Below, piece after piece: positions 45,309-53,890 of a stretch of 64,000 nt of DNA. Every line of letters begins with the position of its first letter. Positions within the stretch are counted from its first letter, which is position 1. Under the pieces are notes generated by a model, which saw nothing but the letters and a program-made list of their open reading frames with translations, searched no databases and was not told the origin of the DNA. The position numbers and the translations under genes are program-made. This stretch comes from Xylanivirga thermophila (GTDB lineage: Bacteria > Bacillota > Clostridia > Caldicoprobacterales > Xylanivirgaceae), in the NCBI RefSeq assembly GCF_004138105.1, contig NZ_RXHQ01000011.1:1-64000 (forward strand), given 5' to 3'.

Positions 45309-46320
45309 TTTTTATACCCCCTACTGGTCTTTCAACTTTTGGAGCATTAGGATGCATGAGCCAACATGCTGCAGTATGGGTATCCGAACACTTTGTTACC
45401 TCAGGCTGCTGCTCTTTGCAAATGATCATAGCATGCTTGCATCTATCAGCAAAAGGACAACCTTGAGGCGGTGATAATAAATCCGGCGGTGTACCTGGAA
45501 TAGGAACCAATGCCTTTTTCTCTTCCATATCAAGTCTTGGCACTGACTCTAAAAGCCCCCAGGTATATGGGTGCATTGGATCATAAAATATATCCCTTAA
45601 AGTACCTGATTCTACCACCTTACCTGCATACATTACATTCACTCTGTCAGCTATATCTGCAACTACTCCCAAGTCATGAGTAATAAGGATGATGGCTGTA
45701 CCCGTTTTTTTCTGAATATCTCTCATTAAATCTATTATCTGCGCCTGTATGGTAACATCCAATGCAGTTGTAGGTTCATCTGCAATAAGAAGATTAGGAT
45801 TACATGCTATAGCCATAGCTATTATTACCCTCTGACGCATACCACCACTGAACTGATGGGGATAATTATTTGCCCGTTTTTTTGGATTAGGTATCTGCAC
45901 CAAATCCAATAATTCTATCGCCTGCTTTGCGGCTTCTTTCTTAGAAACTTTTTTATGTTTTACAATAACCTCAGATATCTGCTGCGATATGGTCATAGTA
46001 GGGTTCAATGATGTCATAGGATCCTGAAATATCATCCCAATTTGTGAACCCCTTATATCATTCATCTGCCTTTCATTCAAAGTAGTAATCTCTTTGCCTT
46101 CCAGCAGAATGCTTCCTTGTTTTATTTTGCCTGGAGGTGATGGTATAAGCTTCATAAGAGAATTTACCGTTACACTCTTACCAGAGCCTGATTCACCAAC
46201 AATGGCCAATGTTTCACCTTTATCAACATAAAAATCTACTCCACGTACTGCCTGTACCTCCCCTGCGTAGGTATAAAAAGAAACATGAAGATCGTTTACT
46301 TCTAATAAATGTTCTGACAT
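45301..46320 (-). CDS. oppD: oligopeptide ABC transporter ATP-binding protein
   Basis: ATPase of about 339 aa with Walker A GESGSGKSV, signature SGGMRQR, Walker B LLIADEPTTALD and H-loop ITHDLGVV. The C-terminal cysteine-containing oligopeptide-transport extension has CPFADRCKHAMIICKE. ATG at 46320 follows AGGTGG; the GTG two codons earlier is less likely. It partners OppF in driving import by OppB/OppC. Confidence 0.95.
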   Translation of the reverse strand: MSEHLLEVNDLHVSFYTYAGEVQAVRGVDFYVDKGETLAIVGESGSGKSVTVNSLMKLIPSPPGKIKQGSILLEGKEITTLNERQMNDIRGSQIGMIFQDPMTSLNPTMTISQQISEVIVKHKKVSKKEAAKQAIELLDLVQIPNPKKRANNYPHQFSGGMRQRVIIAMAIACNPNLLIADEPTTALDVTIQAQIIDLMRDIQKKTGTAIILITHDLGVVADIADRVNVMYAGKVVESGTLRDIFYDPMHPYTWGLLESVPRLDMEEKKALVPIPGTPPDLLSPPQGCPFADRCKHAMIICKEQQPEVTKCSDTHTAACWLMHPNAPKVERPVGGIKNE

Positions 46321-46331
46321 ATACACACCAC

Positions 46332-47246
46332 CTAACTCCGTAACTTTGGATCAAGGGCATCCCTTAACCCATCGCCTAGTATATTAAATGAAAGCATGGT
46401 CAAGCATATCATTATAGCAGGGAATGCAAGCATCCACGGACGCTCCACTACTTGTCTGATGCCATCACTAGCCAAACTACCCCAACTTGCATTGGGAAGT
46501 TTTATACCCAAACCAATATAGCTCAAAAAGGCCTCACTGAATATCGCTCCAGGGATATCCATGGTCATCTGCACTATCATAACTCCCAAAATATTTGGAA
46601 ATAGATGCTTGGTTATTATCCTCCAAGGACTTGCACCTAATGCCTGGGCAGCTAATACAAATTCCTGATTTTTAAGCTGTAGTATCTGACCCCTCACCAG
46701 TCTTGCCGTACCCACCCAGCCAGTTATTGACATGGCCAAAATAAGGGTAAATTCACCTGGTTCTAATACTATCATCAAGAGAATAACTATTATCATATAG
46801 GGAATAGCATACAGTATATCAACTATACGCATCATTATATTATCAACCTTACCTCCAAAGTAACCTGATATACCACCATATATCATACCCACCACTATAT
46901 CGATCAACGCGGCAAAAAAGCCTATACGAAGGGATACTCTAGCTCCCATCCAAACTCTAACAAACAGATCTCGACCAAGATCATCTGTTCCAAACCAGTG
47001 CTCTGAACTAGGAGGGCTGAACACAGCAGCATAATCCTGATCTGAAAACTTGTAAGGTAGCATATGGGGACCTATAATAGCCATCAATATCATGGCAGCC
47101 AATACACATAAAGAAAACATTGCTGCCTTGTTGGATTTTAATCTTCTCCATGCATCTTGCCAGTATGTCATACTAGGCCTTAATATTTTTTCACTGTGGG
47201 CTATATCCATATCTACTGGTTTAAATTTTTCTAGTTCTATCGCCAC
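46332..47246 (-). CDS. oppC: oligopeptide ABC transporter permease
   Basis: Membrane permease of about 304 aa with an N-terminal cytoplasmic stretch and the OppC N-terminal domain (SYWQDAWRRLKSNKAA-like region near residue 45). About six helices and an EAA-type loop (AAQALGASPWRIITKHLFPN) follow. The frame is open nine codons further up, overlapping oppB. AGAAGGAG fits the GTG at 47246 better, 7 bp after the oppB stop. Confidence 0.93.
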   Translation of the reverse strand: MAIELEKFKPVDMDIAHSEKILRPSMTYWQDAWRRLKSNKAAMFSLCVLAAMILMAIIGPHMLPYKFSDQDYAAVFSPPSSEHWFGTDDLGRDLFVRVWMGARVSLRIGFFAALIDIVVGMIYGGISGYFGGKVDNIMMRIVDILYAIPYMIIVILLMIVLEPGEFTLILAMSITGWVGTARLVRGQILQLKNQEFVLAAQALGASPWRIITKHLFPNILGVMIVQMTMDIPGAIFSEAFLSYIGLGIKLPNASWGSLASDGIRQVVERPWMLAFPAIMICLTMLSFNILGDGLRDALDPKLRS

Positions 47247-47253
47247 TTGATGT

Positions 47254-48183
47254 TCACTCCTTCTTTTTGGCAAGTGTTATTCTTGGGTCTATAACGCCAT
47301 ATAAAATATCAACTATAAGATTCATAGTAATTAATATAATTGCATAAAACAAAGTAAGTCCCATTATGAGTGTATAATCACTTTGGTTAACACTATTTAC
47401 AAAGTGCACACCCAATCCCGGAATACCGAATATATTCTCCACTACAAAAGTACCTGTCGTTATTCCTGCAACCAATGGACCTAGTATAGTAACAACAGGT
47501 AAAATGGCATTTCTTATTGTATGTCTCCATACTACAGCTCTATTAGACAGTCCTTTGGCCTTTGCAGTTTTTATATAGTCCTGACTTAATACATCTAACA
47601 TACTAGTACGCATCATGCGTGCCATCAGAGCCAAAGTACCAAGTCCCAATGAAAATGAAGGTAATATGGTCTGTTTAAATTCACCCCATCCCGCTACTGG
47701 CAATATCCTCCATTTAACACTAAATATATACTGTATTATACCGCCTATTATAAAGCTAGGCACTGAAACACCAATAACTGCTATTACCATAGCAACATTA
47801 TCCCAAGCCTTTCCCCTGTGTGTAGAGGCTACAATACCCAGAAGCAATCCTGCTATCACAGCAAATATAAGTGCACGTAGACCTAAAGATGCTGAAACAG
47901 GAAAATTATCCTTTATTATCCCCTTTACACTTCTATTAGGTTGAAGCATGGACATGCCCAAGTCACCCTTCAATACATTTTTCATATACTTGACATATCG
48001 CACATATACCGGCTGATCCAATCCATATTTCTTATTCAAGTTTTCCTGAATAGCCTTTGGTATAGGTTTTGTGCCGATAAAAGGCTTGCCGGGGAGCCTG
48101 TTTGCAAGTATAAAGGTAAGGGTTGAAATAACAAATAAAGTAATTATTGCATATAATATACGCTTTAGAATGTACCGTTTCAA
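47254..48183 (-). CDS. oppB: oligopeptide ABC transporter permease
   Basis: Membrane permease of 309 aa. The first helix (about 9-28) is followed by the family's extracellular segment and the DLGMSM motif near residue 75. The EAA-type loop YIKTAKAKGLSNRAVVWRHT near 200 contacts the ATPases. It is separated from oppA by 156 bp holding a strong stem-loop. AGGAGGTG precedes the start. Confidence 0.95.
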   Translation of the reverse strand: MKRYILKRILYAIITLFVISTLTFILANRLPGKPFIGTKPIPKAIQENLNKKYGLDQPVYVRYVKYMKNVLKGDLGMSMLQPNRSVKGIIKDNFPVSASLGLRALIFAVIAGLLLGIVASTHRGKAWDNVAMVIAVIGVSVPSFIIGGIIQYIFSVKWRILPVAGWGEFKQTILPSFSLGLGTLALMARMMRTSMLDVLSQDYIKTAKAKGLSNRAVVWRHTIRNAILPVVTILGPLVAGITTGTFVVENIFGIPGLGVHFVNSVNQSDYTLIMGLTLFYAIILITMNLIVDILYGVIDPRITLAKKKE

Positions 48184-48242
48184 GCCTTGACACCTCCTAG
48201 ATTTTTATGATATTTTATCAATATTTTTACATAGCAGTTATA

Positions 48243-48307
48243 ATACGCATAGAAGGTATATACAACATGTTGCATATACCTTCTACGTATATAATTACTA
48301 TGCGTAT
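48243..48307 (-). promoter_or_regulatory. nested stem-loops between oppA and oppB
   Basis: A 12-bp stem (48250-48261 with 48274-48285) encloses the self-complementary CAACATGTTG. It is extended by ATACG/CGTAT (48243-48247 with 48286-48290) across a 2-nt bulge. ATACGCATAG (48243-48252) can alternatively pair with CTATGCGTAT (48298-48307). No T-run follows, so it is more likely an mRNA-stabilising or processing element giving excess binding protein than a full terminator. Confidence 0.7.
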
Positions 48308-48339
48308 AGTTACAATTTATAATTTTAACTCTTTCTTCA

Positions 48340-50034
48340 CTATTTGTCCAGTCCAAGTTCCTTTATTCCTTCAATAAGAAGTTTCTTAGCTTCTTCTATC
48401 TGGGCATCCTGAAATAAATCGCCTACTTCATCACGGAAAAATCCGGATTTTCCTGGCATAACAGGGGGTACATATCCTAATGCCACCTTAGAATCATTAC
48501 GCAGGATATTCTTCACGTAATTTTCCCTCTCAAGGGCATATGTCAAAGCCTTACGTATCTTTGCATTCTTTAGTACTTCATTATTAGTATTAAACTGTAG
48601 ATACCATGAAGAACCATCTGAAAAGTTATAAATTTCATGCCCTTCACTCTTAACGCTTTCCCTCTGGTCTCCCCTTACACCTGTTATATCCAATTCACCA
48701 GTTTTAAACATATTAAGTGAAGTATTACTATCCTTTATCATTACATAATTTACAGTATCAATATTTATTGCATCCTTATTCCAGTAATTAGGGTTCTTCT
48801 TTAAAACAATCTTTGATTCATGATTCCATTCATCTATTACCCATGGACCGTTATATATAAGATTTTTAGCTTCTGCTGCATATTTGCCACCCTGTTCCTT
48901 GAAGAACTTCTCATTGCAGGGCATATAGGTATTAAATGCAGTCAATGTATCAAAGTATGGTGTAGGTAATTCAAGCTCTACTTCCAAAGTCTTGTCATCA
49001 ACAGCTTTTACCCCTACTTCATCAGCAGTAGCTCCACCATTTGTATTATAGGATTCGGCATTCTTTATAGGATAAAGGATGTATGAGTATGGGGATGCCG
49101 TTTCAGGATCAAGTGCCCTTTTCCATGCATATTCAAAGTCATGGGCAGTTACAGGATCACCATTGCTCCATTTTGCATCATCCCTTATATTGAACGTCCA
49201 TTTCATACCATCATCGGATACCTTCCAATCCTTAGCCATGCCTGGAGTAGGCTTATTATCCTTATCCATACGTATCAATCCCTCAAATACAGCATTCTGT
49301 ATCTGGAAAGATGTGGCATCCTGAGAAAGTTGGGGATCTAACTGAGGTGGCTCTGAACTAAGATTTAAATTTATATCTTTTCTACCTTCTACCTCAGCCC
49401 AGTAAAGATCGAGATTGGCACCTATAAAACGTCTTACTTCATTCTTTACAGCAGGATTTTTGATATAATCCATATATCTAAAATATATAGGACCTATGGG
49501 CATATCTTCCATAAGTATTTTTTCTGCTTCGACCATTAAATCCATACGTTCATCATTGTCAGCACTATGTTTTGCCTTATCTATAAGCTCATCATATTTA
49601 GGATTGCTGTAAGCTGTCTGGTTCTGAGGTCCGTCAGTTACCCAAAGATCCATAAAAGTCATAGGGTCATTATAGTCTGGTCCCCAACCAGCAAGACATA
49701 TCTCATAATCCATATCATTCATACGTTGTATACGATTCTGGAATGTCGTAGATTCTATCTCTACTTTTACTCCAAGATTCTTTTCCCACATCTGCTGATA
49801 AACCTGTGTATCACGCTTAGCCACATCACTATCATCAGTCAATATCTTTAATGTAGGCAATTTTGCTACTAACTCATCGTAATTTTCCTCAGTTTTTTCT
49901 GAGGAGTTATTATCCTCTGTTTTATTGTTTTGATCCTTTTGAGTATCATCTTGCTTGCCACAGCCAACCAATGCCAAACTCATGCACATGGTTAAAACCA
50001 ACAGCAACGCCATGATTTTTGCACTTCGCTTCAA
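48340..50034 (-). CDS. oppA: circularly permuted OppA-type peptide-binding lipoprotein
   Basis: Extracellular peptide-binding lipoprotein of 564 aa from a TTG start preceded by AAGGAGGAGAG. The longer frame adds 28 codons that include the ribosome-binding site. The signal peptide ends in LVGC (Cys25) with an acidic linker to about 58. Residues about 59-216 match the usual C-terminal part of family 5 binding proteins: QQMWEKNLGVKVEIE, CLAGWGPDYNDP, EDMPIGPIYF and a terminal-like DLYWAEVEG. Residues about 219-564 match the usual N-terminal part: SEPPQLDPQ, VFEGLIRMD, WSNGDPVTAHDFEYAWKRAL and VPPVMPGKSGFF. The protein stops at KELGLDK, where relatives continue into the segment now at the front. 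All segments are intact, so this is a permutation and not a frameshift. Confidence 0.9.
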   Translation of the reverse strand: MKRSAKIMALLLVLTMCMSLALVGCGKQDDTQKDQNNKTEDNNSSEKTEENYDELVAKLPTLKILTDDSDVAKRDTQVYQQMWEKNLGVKVEIESTTFQNRIQRMNDMDYEICLAGWGPDYNDPMTFMDLWVTDGPQNQTAYSNPKYDELIDKAKHSADNDERMDLMVEAEKILMEDMPIGPIYFRYMDYIKNPAVKNEVRRFIGANLDLYWAEVEGRKDINLNLSSEPPQLDPQLSQDATSFQIQNAVFEGLIRMDKDNKPTPGMAKDWKVSDDGMKWTFNIRDDAKWSNGDPVTAHDFEYAWKRALDPETASPYSYILYPIKNAESYNTNGGATADEVGVKAVDDKTLEVELELPTPYFDTLTAFNTYMPCNEKFFKEQGGKYAAEAKNLIYNGPWVIDEWNHESKIVLKKNPNYWNKDAINIDTVNYVMIKDSNTSLNMFKTGELDITGVRGDQRESVKSEGHEIYNFSDGSSWYLQFNTNNEVLKNAKIRKALTYALERENYVKNILRNDSKVALGYVPPVMPGKSGFFRDEVGDLFQDAQIEEAKKLLIEGIKELGLDK

Positions 50035-50151
50035 AATTTCTCTCCTCCTTGAAAATAATATATTGTTTCTATAATTTATTTTATTATGAAAGTTAGCAGA
50101 TAATACGTTATTTTGCATATTACAAAAAGCTGTCTTTCATAATTATTGTTT

Positions 50152-50180
50152 ATTATACCATGATATTTTATATTCTTCAA
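50152..50180 (-). promoter_or_regulatory. promoter of the opp operon
   Basis: Minus strand TTGAAG (50175-50180), a 17-bp spacer and TATAAT (50152-50157), leaving a leader of about 110 nt before the oppA TTG start. Confidence 0.55.
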
Positions 50181-50316
50181 ACTTTTTTAATCAATTTTTT
50201 TGTTTGTTTTCCAAGTCAAATATATTGTACACAAGTCTCAATATATAGAACGTCATTTTGCATAAACTTTCATCAAAATGAAATAATTTTTTCTATTAGT
50301 TTCATAATTAATTTCA

Positions 50317-50351
50317 GAAAAAAAAGTCCAGGTATTTATACCCAGACTTTT
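50317..50351 (-). terminator. terminator of the asparaginase gene
   Basis: Minus-strand AAAAGTC...GACTTTT stem with inner GGTA/TACC pairing and a T-rich tail, just after the stop codon. Confidence 0.85.
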
Positions 50352-50360
50352 CTATATATA

Positions 50361-51359
50361 CTATATTCGAAATACAGCTTCTTTACGTCCTACCACTATA
50401 TTATTATCATTTTTTATATCAGTAGGAAAGACATTATAAAGTCTAGATATTGTTTTTTTATTGTCATATCCAATCTGTTCCAATATAGAAGCCACAATTA
50501 TACCCCAATTGTTTTCAGTACCATCCATAACCTTAAGAGCAATCCCTAGCTTTTCTTTTTTAAGTCCAAAACAATATACTCCTTGTGCACCGCCCTTTGC
50601 TACTATATTGTCATCCATAAGAAGATTGGAGCAGATGGTACCAGTACCGCCTATCATCTCACTATTTTCATTCATAAGTTTGGTTAATCTTATAACTGCC
50701 ATCCTTATTTCATCATCTTTTATAAGTTCGGGACATGCCATTCTTAGAAATGCCTTAGCAAGGTTATAAAGTGGCATGGCAAATACAGGTACTCCGCATC
50801 CGTCCACCCCTATTTTTACCTCATCCTTATCGTATTCAGCCATATATGCTACATGCCTTAAAATCTCTTGCTGTGCTGGATGATCGATTTTCCAATATCC
50901 CTCTGTTTCATATCCCATTCCTTTAGATAATGTAAGTATACCCAAATGCTTTCCAGAACAATTATGATACACTCTTCTTGCCGGTTTATTTGCCTTTAAA
51001 AGCGCCTCCCTAGCCTTTACATTTATCGGATATGTTGGGAGCATTATAAGGTCATCTTCTGTAATGTTCAATTTAGCAATTATAGACTCTATAGCTGCTA
51101 TATGAAATGGTTCACCCCAGTGAGAAGCTGCCAATATGGTTGTCTCTTTATCCGTATATCCATACTTTTTATCAAAACCATATTTTATAACAGGTATAGC
51201 TTGTAACGGCTTTGCACTCGACCTCATATAGGTAATATGCTGATTGTCTCCTACATCATATTTAATCTTTCCATTGTAATCTATTATACATATATGACCA
51301 GGATGTACGTTTTCCAAAACATTTCCCCTATAATCTTTAACCAATACATCTCCCATCAT
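50361..51359 (-). CDS. asparaginase (Asparaginase_II/PF06089 family)
   Basis: Cytosolic protein of 332 aa of the Rhizobium-type asparaginase family, unrelated in fold to classic AnsA/AnsB. The signature pieces are RSSAKPLQAIP near residue 46, AASHWGEP near 78, HNCSGKHLGILTL near 132, VDGCGVPVFAMPL near 180 and KGGAQGVYCFGL near 265. It would hydrolyse L-asparagine to aspartate and ammonia. Its position next to an oligopeptide importer suggests use of peptide-derived amino acids. GGGGAGG precedes ATGATG. Confidence 0.88.
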   Translation of the reverse strand: MMGDVLVKDYRGNVLENVHPGHICIIDYNGKIKYDVGDNQHITYMRSSAKPLQAIPVIKYGFDKKYGYTDKETTILAASHWGEPFHIAAIESIIAKLNITEDDLIMLPTYPINVKAREALLKANKPARRVYHNCSGKHLGILTLSKGMGYETEGYWKIDHPAQQEILRHVAYMAEYDKDEVKIGVDGCGVPVFAMPLYNLAKAFLRMACPELIKDDEIRMAVIRLTKLMNENSEMIGGTGTICSNLLMDDNIVAKGGAQGVYCFGLKKEKLGIALKVMDGTENNWGIIVASILEQIGYDNKKTISRLYNVFPTDIKNDNNIVVGRKEAVFRI

Positions 51360-51540
51360 GATAATAAAACCTCCCCACAGTTATAATAAAGGTATTTTCA
51401 TAATTGTATATCGTTTTATGCATGAAAGTCAACGACTTATGAATTGTATGCTTTTTGTGAATTTTTTGTAATTTAAGAAATAATATATCAACATATAAAA
51501 CATAATATACTGCAATAATAATTATAGGAGGTTGATATAT

Positions 51541-51717
51541 ATGAAGAATAAAAAGAAAAACTCCCGTTTAAATAATATTATGTATGAATTTGGGGATATG
51601 ATGGGTATCGGTACAACAAATAAAAAAAGAAATAACAAAATGAACATAGCAGTCCCTGTAATGACTGGTATAGTTAGTACCCTAGCAGTAGGACGAATGA
51701 TAAAAAAATCTAAATAA
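51541..51717 (+). CDS. small basic hypothetical protein, 58 aa
   Basis: Short gene with a strong AGGAGG ribosome-binding site (51526-51531) and its own terminator. The product starts MKNKKKNSRLNN, is very Lys/Arg/Asn-rich, and has one mildly hydrophobic segment (about 36-52) followed by MIKKSK. I do not recognise a family. The ATG at 51541 is chosen over the ATA-adjacent upstream frame because of spacing. Confidence 0.7.
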   Translation: MKNKKKNSRLNNIMYEFGDMMGIGTTNKKRNNKMNIAVPVMTGIVSTLAVGRMIKKSK

Positions 51718-51726
51718 ATCCTTTTT

Positions 51727-51757
51727 AAAGCCGGATAGTTCCGGCTTTTATTTTTTT
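51727..51757 (+). terminator. terminator of the 58-aa gene
   Basis: AAAGCCGGA / TCCGGCTTT stem with TTATTTTTTT tail. Confidence 0.92.
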
Positions 51758-51779
51758 GCATTTTTATTTTCAAAATATT

Positions 51780-51806
51780 TGAAACCTTTTTGTATTATTT
51801 TGTATC
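51780..51806 (+). promoter_or_regulatory. possible ECF-type promoter of the secreted-protein gene
   Basis: TGAAAC (51780-51785), a 15-bp spacer and TGTATC (51801-51806) resemble ECF sigma promoters (TGAAAC, about 16 bp, CGTA). GTATCTA also occurs upstream of the ECF sigma gene on the minus strand (53970-53976 region). Confidence 0.4.
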
Positions 51807-51844
51807 TAATAGATAGAATAAATAAATTTTAGGAGGTTTTACAT

Positions 51845-52378
51845 ATGAAAAAAATCAAATCAATCATCAGTATTACATTAATGTTTAGCCTTATGTTCTG
51901 CTTTCAACTAACTGCCTTGGCCGATGGGGAAACAGCAACTTATTCTACTATCCCTACAGAGGGTATACCTTCACCCTACCCCGATTTTGGACAAGACTAC
52001 CACTATAGGGAAGTACCACCAAACCGTAACAATAGCTTATCTGGAACTACAGCAAAAGAACCAGGGTATCTAGGAGTATGGGGATGTGAAATAGGCAAGA
52101 GCTCCAGCACAAGGCTTAAAGGATATGGAGAAAGCGTTGCCAGCAACTATGTAGATATTGTAGGATTTACACTCACATTTCAAAAATGGGAAAATGGAAG
52201 ATGGGCCAACCTTAAAACCTTTGAATATGAAAGGTTCAATTACATGAAAGCCGATAACTATTTCTTTTTGGATGCAAAACCTGGATATTATTACAGGACT
52301 ACCAGTGTAAATTATGTTAAGGATATGGGAATATCAGACTATAAGAGTGCAGTATCAAATTATATTTTTTTTAATTAG
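51845..52378 (+). CDS. secreted protein of unknown function, 177 aa
   Basis: The N-terminus is a clear Sec signal peptide (basic KKIK, hydrophobic 7-23) with likely cleavage after Ala-Leu-Ala at about residue 26. The mature part is about 150 aa and rich in Tyr, Ser, Gly and aromatic residues. It has one cysteine, and several GFTLTFQKWENGRW-like strands suggest a beta-rich fold. I recall similar Clostridial secreted proteins grouped as a DUF but cannot assign a function. It faces the ECF sigma/anti-sigma genes and has AGGAGG at good spacing. Confidence 0.82.
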   Translation: MKKIKSIISITLMFSLMFCFQLTALADGETATYSTIPTEGIPSPYPDFGQDYHYREVPPNRNNSLSGTTAKEPGYLGVWGCEIGKSSSTRLKGYGESVASNYVDIVGFTLTFQKWENGRWANLKTFEYERFNYMKADNYFFLDAKPGYYYRTTSVNYVKDMGISDYKSAVSNYIFFN

Positions 52379-52381
52379 ACT

Positions 52382-52475
52382 AAATAGGCACATAATCGAT
52401 ATGCTCGCCTTATAGCAGACAGTTAAAATAATAAAACTGCTTACATAGGTGGGGCATATCACAAAGTGCCTATTT
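52382..52475. repeat. long hyphenated palindrome between convergent genes
   Basis: AAATAGGCAC (52382-52391) pairs with GTGCCTATTT (52466-52475). Inside it GATATGC pairs with GCATATC, and CAGTT/AACTG forms an inner hairpin. The element spans about 94 nt and overlaps the end of the anti-sigma gene. It may be a bidirectional terminator or a small miniature repeat. Confidence 0.55.
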
Positions 52476-53306
52476 TAACCCTTTTATTGTTTTTATTATT
52501 TCCTCATCTTCTAATGAATATACCGATATTTCATATTTAAAACCATCTTCATACCATTTTGCATATGAAAATTGTCCTTGACCACTAACTATAATTACAT
52601 CCGTTCCTCTAAGTTTAATGGATTCAAGACCTGCCCTGCTAGAATCGGCATTTGTTATGGAATCTACATCAGTTGCATTTGAATGCTGAGATATGGTAAA
52701 ATACTCATCTCTATTTTTATAAACCTGTTCAACAACATTAATACCATCCACGAACCTTCTCCAGCTTATTCCCTTAAGCTTATAACCATTGGGTAAATAC
52801 GTTGGATATAACACCTTAAATGGAATCTCCTTTTTTGCCTGCTCCAATGTCATATTTTCCTTTGAAATGGATGAATCGTCGCTGCTGCATTGCGTTTTGG
52901 AACCCTCTATTTCATCTTTATCATCCACATTTGATTGATGTACAAAATAAACACCATCTTTAAGTTCCGTAAACGTCTTTATAATATCAAACCTAAAAGC
53001 CTGACCCTTTGAAGTATCAAAATATATGGACAGACCAAATGCAATTATAAATATACTCGCTGCAATACCTATTTTAGATACTACACTTTTTAATCTTTTA
53101 CGTTTTGCCTTTTTCCCTAAAATCACCCTATAGTCTATCACTTTTGATTCTCTATTTATATCTTGCTCAAAATTGTCTAACATCTCACTCATATCAGGCA
53201 CTTCTATATCTCCCAGGTCCTTTATGTCTTGCCAATTATTGGCAAACACATCCTCTAAAAGCTCATCCAACACATCCTTGCTGACTTTTTTACGCCTGTC
53301 AAACAT
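52470..53306 (-). CDS. putative anti-sigma factor with C-terminal DUF4367-like domain
   Basis: Protein of 278 aa. The cytoplasmic N-terminus (1-75, with acidic and basic patches) is followed by one membrane helix (about 78-96) and an extracytoplasmic region. Its final 110 residues (VLYPTYLPNGYKLKGISWRR onwards) look like the DUF4367 domain. It directly follows an ECF sigma gene by about 23 bp, the standard arrangement for a membrane anti-sigma. The ATG at 53306 is preferred (GGGAGG 10 bp upstream); the longer TTG frame covers the ribosome-binding site. Confidence 0.85.
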   Translation of the reverse strand: MFDRRKKVSKDVLDELLEDVFANNWQDIKDLGDIEVPDMSEMLDNFEQDINRESKVIDYRVILGKKAKRKRLKSVVSKIGIAASIFIIAFGLSIYFDTSKGQAFRFDIIKTFTELKDGVYFVHQSNVDDKDEIEGSKTQCSSDDSSISKENMTLEQAKKEIPFKVLYPTYLPNGYKLKGISWRRFVDGINVVEQVYKNRDEYFTISQHSNATDVDSITNADSSRAGLESIKLRGTDVIIVSGQGQFSYAKWYEDGFKYEISVYSLEDEEIIKTIKGLK

Positions 53307-53329
53307 ATTATTAAAACCTCCCAACCATC

Positions 53330-53890
53330 TTAATGAACTTTAACATCCTGATCCTGGGACATATAGGATGCAAGCTCCTTATATATTATATTTTTAAGCC
53401 TTCTATGCCACGTTTTTACCGTATTTATATTAGTATTCAAAATTTCCGATATCTCCGCTAAGGTTAACCCATTACCATACTTCAGTATGGCCACATCCCT
53501 GTATTTTGCATCCATATTATTTATTATCTCTATAAGCTTATCATTTAATTCTTTTCTTATTACCACATCATGTGGGATATTAAAATCGGTATTTTCGTTC
53601 ATATAGACTATAAAATCTTCGCTATCAGTAGGCAATTCTCTGTTATACAAGCGTAAAACTTTTATGCTCTCCCTCTTCGCTATCGTAAATATCCATGATT
53701 TGAATTTATTGTCATCTCGTACGTCAAATATGTAAATATACGCATTCAAAAATGTATTCTGCATGGCATCCTCTGCCAGTTCCTTATTTCTCACTATTGA
53801 ATAAATAAACCTATATAATTCACCATATATTGGTTCAATGCATTTTTCAAATAGCATTGCTTTTTCCCGATTGTCCTCTATCTTCTGCAT
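53330..53890 (-). CDS. ECF-type RNA polymerase sigma factor
   Basis: Sigma-70 family protein of about 186 aa from the ATG behind GGAGAGG. Region 2 has GELYRFIYSIVRNKELAEDAMQNTF and the DNA-melting FKSWIFTIAKRE. Region 4 has DVAILKYGNGLTLAEISEIL and NTVKTWHRRLKNII. It is paired with the anti-sigma at 52470-53306. A plausible target is the secreted protein gene facing it. Signal and regulon size are unknown. Confidence 0.9.
   Translation of the reverse strand: MQKIEDNREKAMLFEKCIEPIYGELYRFIYSIVRNKELAEDAMQNTFLNAYIYIFDVRDDNKFKSWIFTIAKRESIKVLRLYNRELPTDSEDFIVYMNENTDFNIPHDVVIRKELNDKLIEIINNMDAKYRDVAILKYGNGLTLAEISEILNTNINTVKTWHRRLKNIIYKELASYMSQDQDVKVH

Noticed and set aside
48340-50034. Frameshift or assembly break as the cause of the reordered OppA
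   Set aside because: Each segment is intact, in one frame, joined at a natural linker, with a proper lipoprotein signal and stop. No leftover oppA sequence is seen downstream. An assembly error still needs long-read exclusion.
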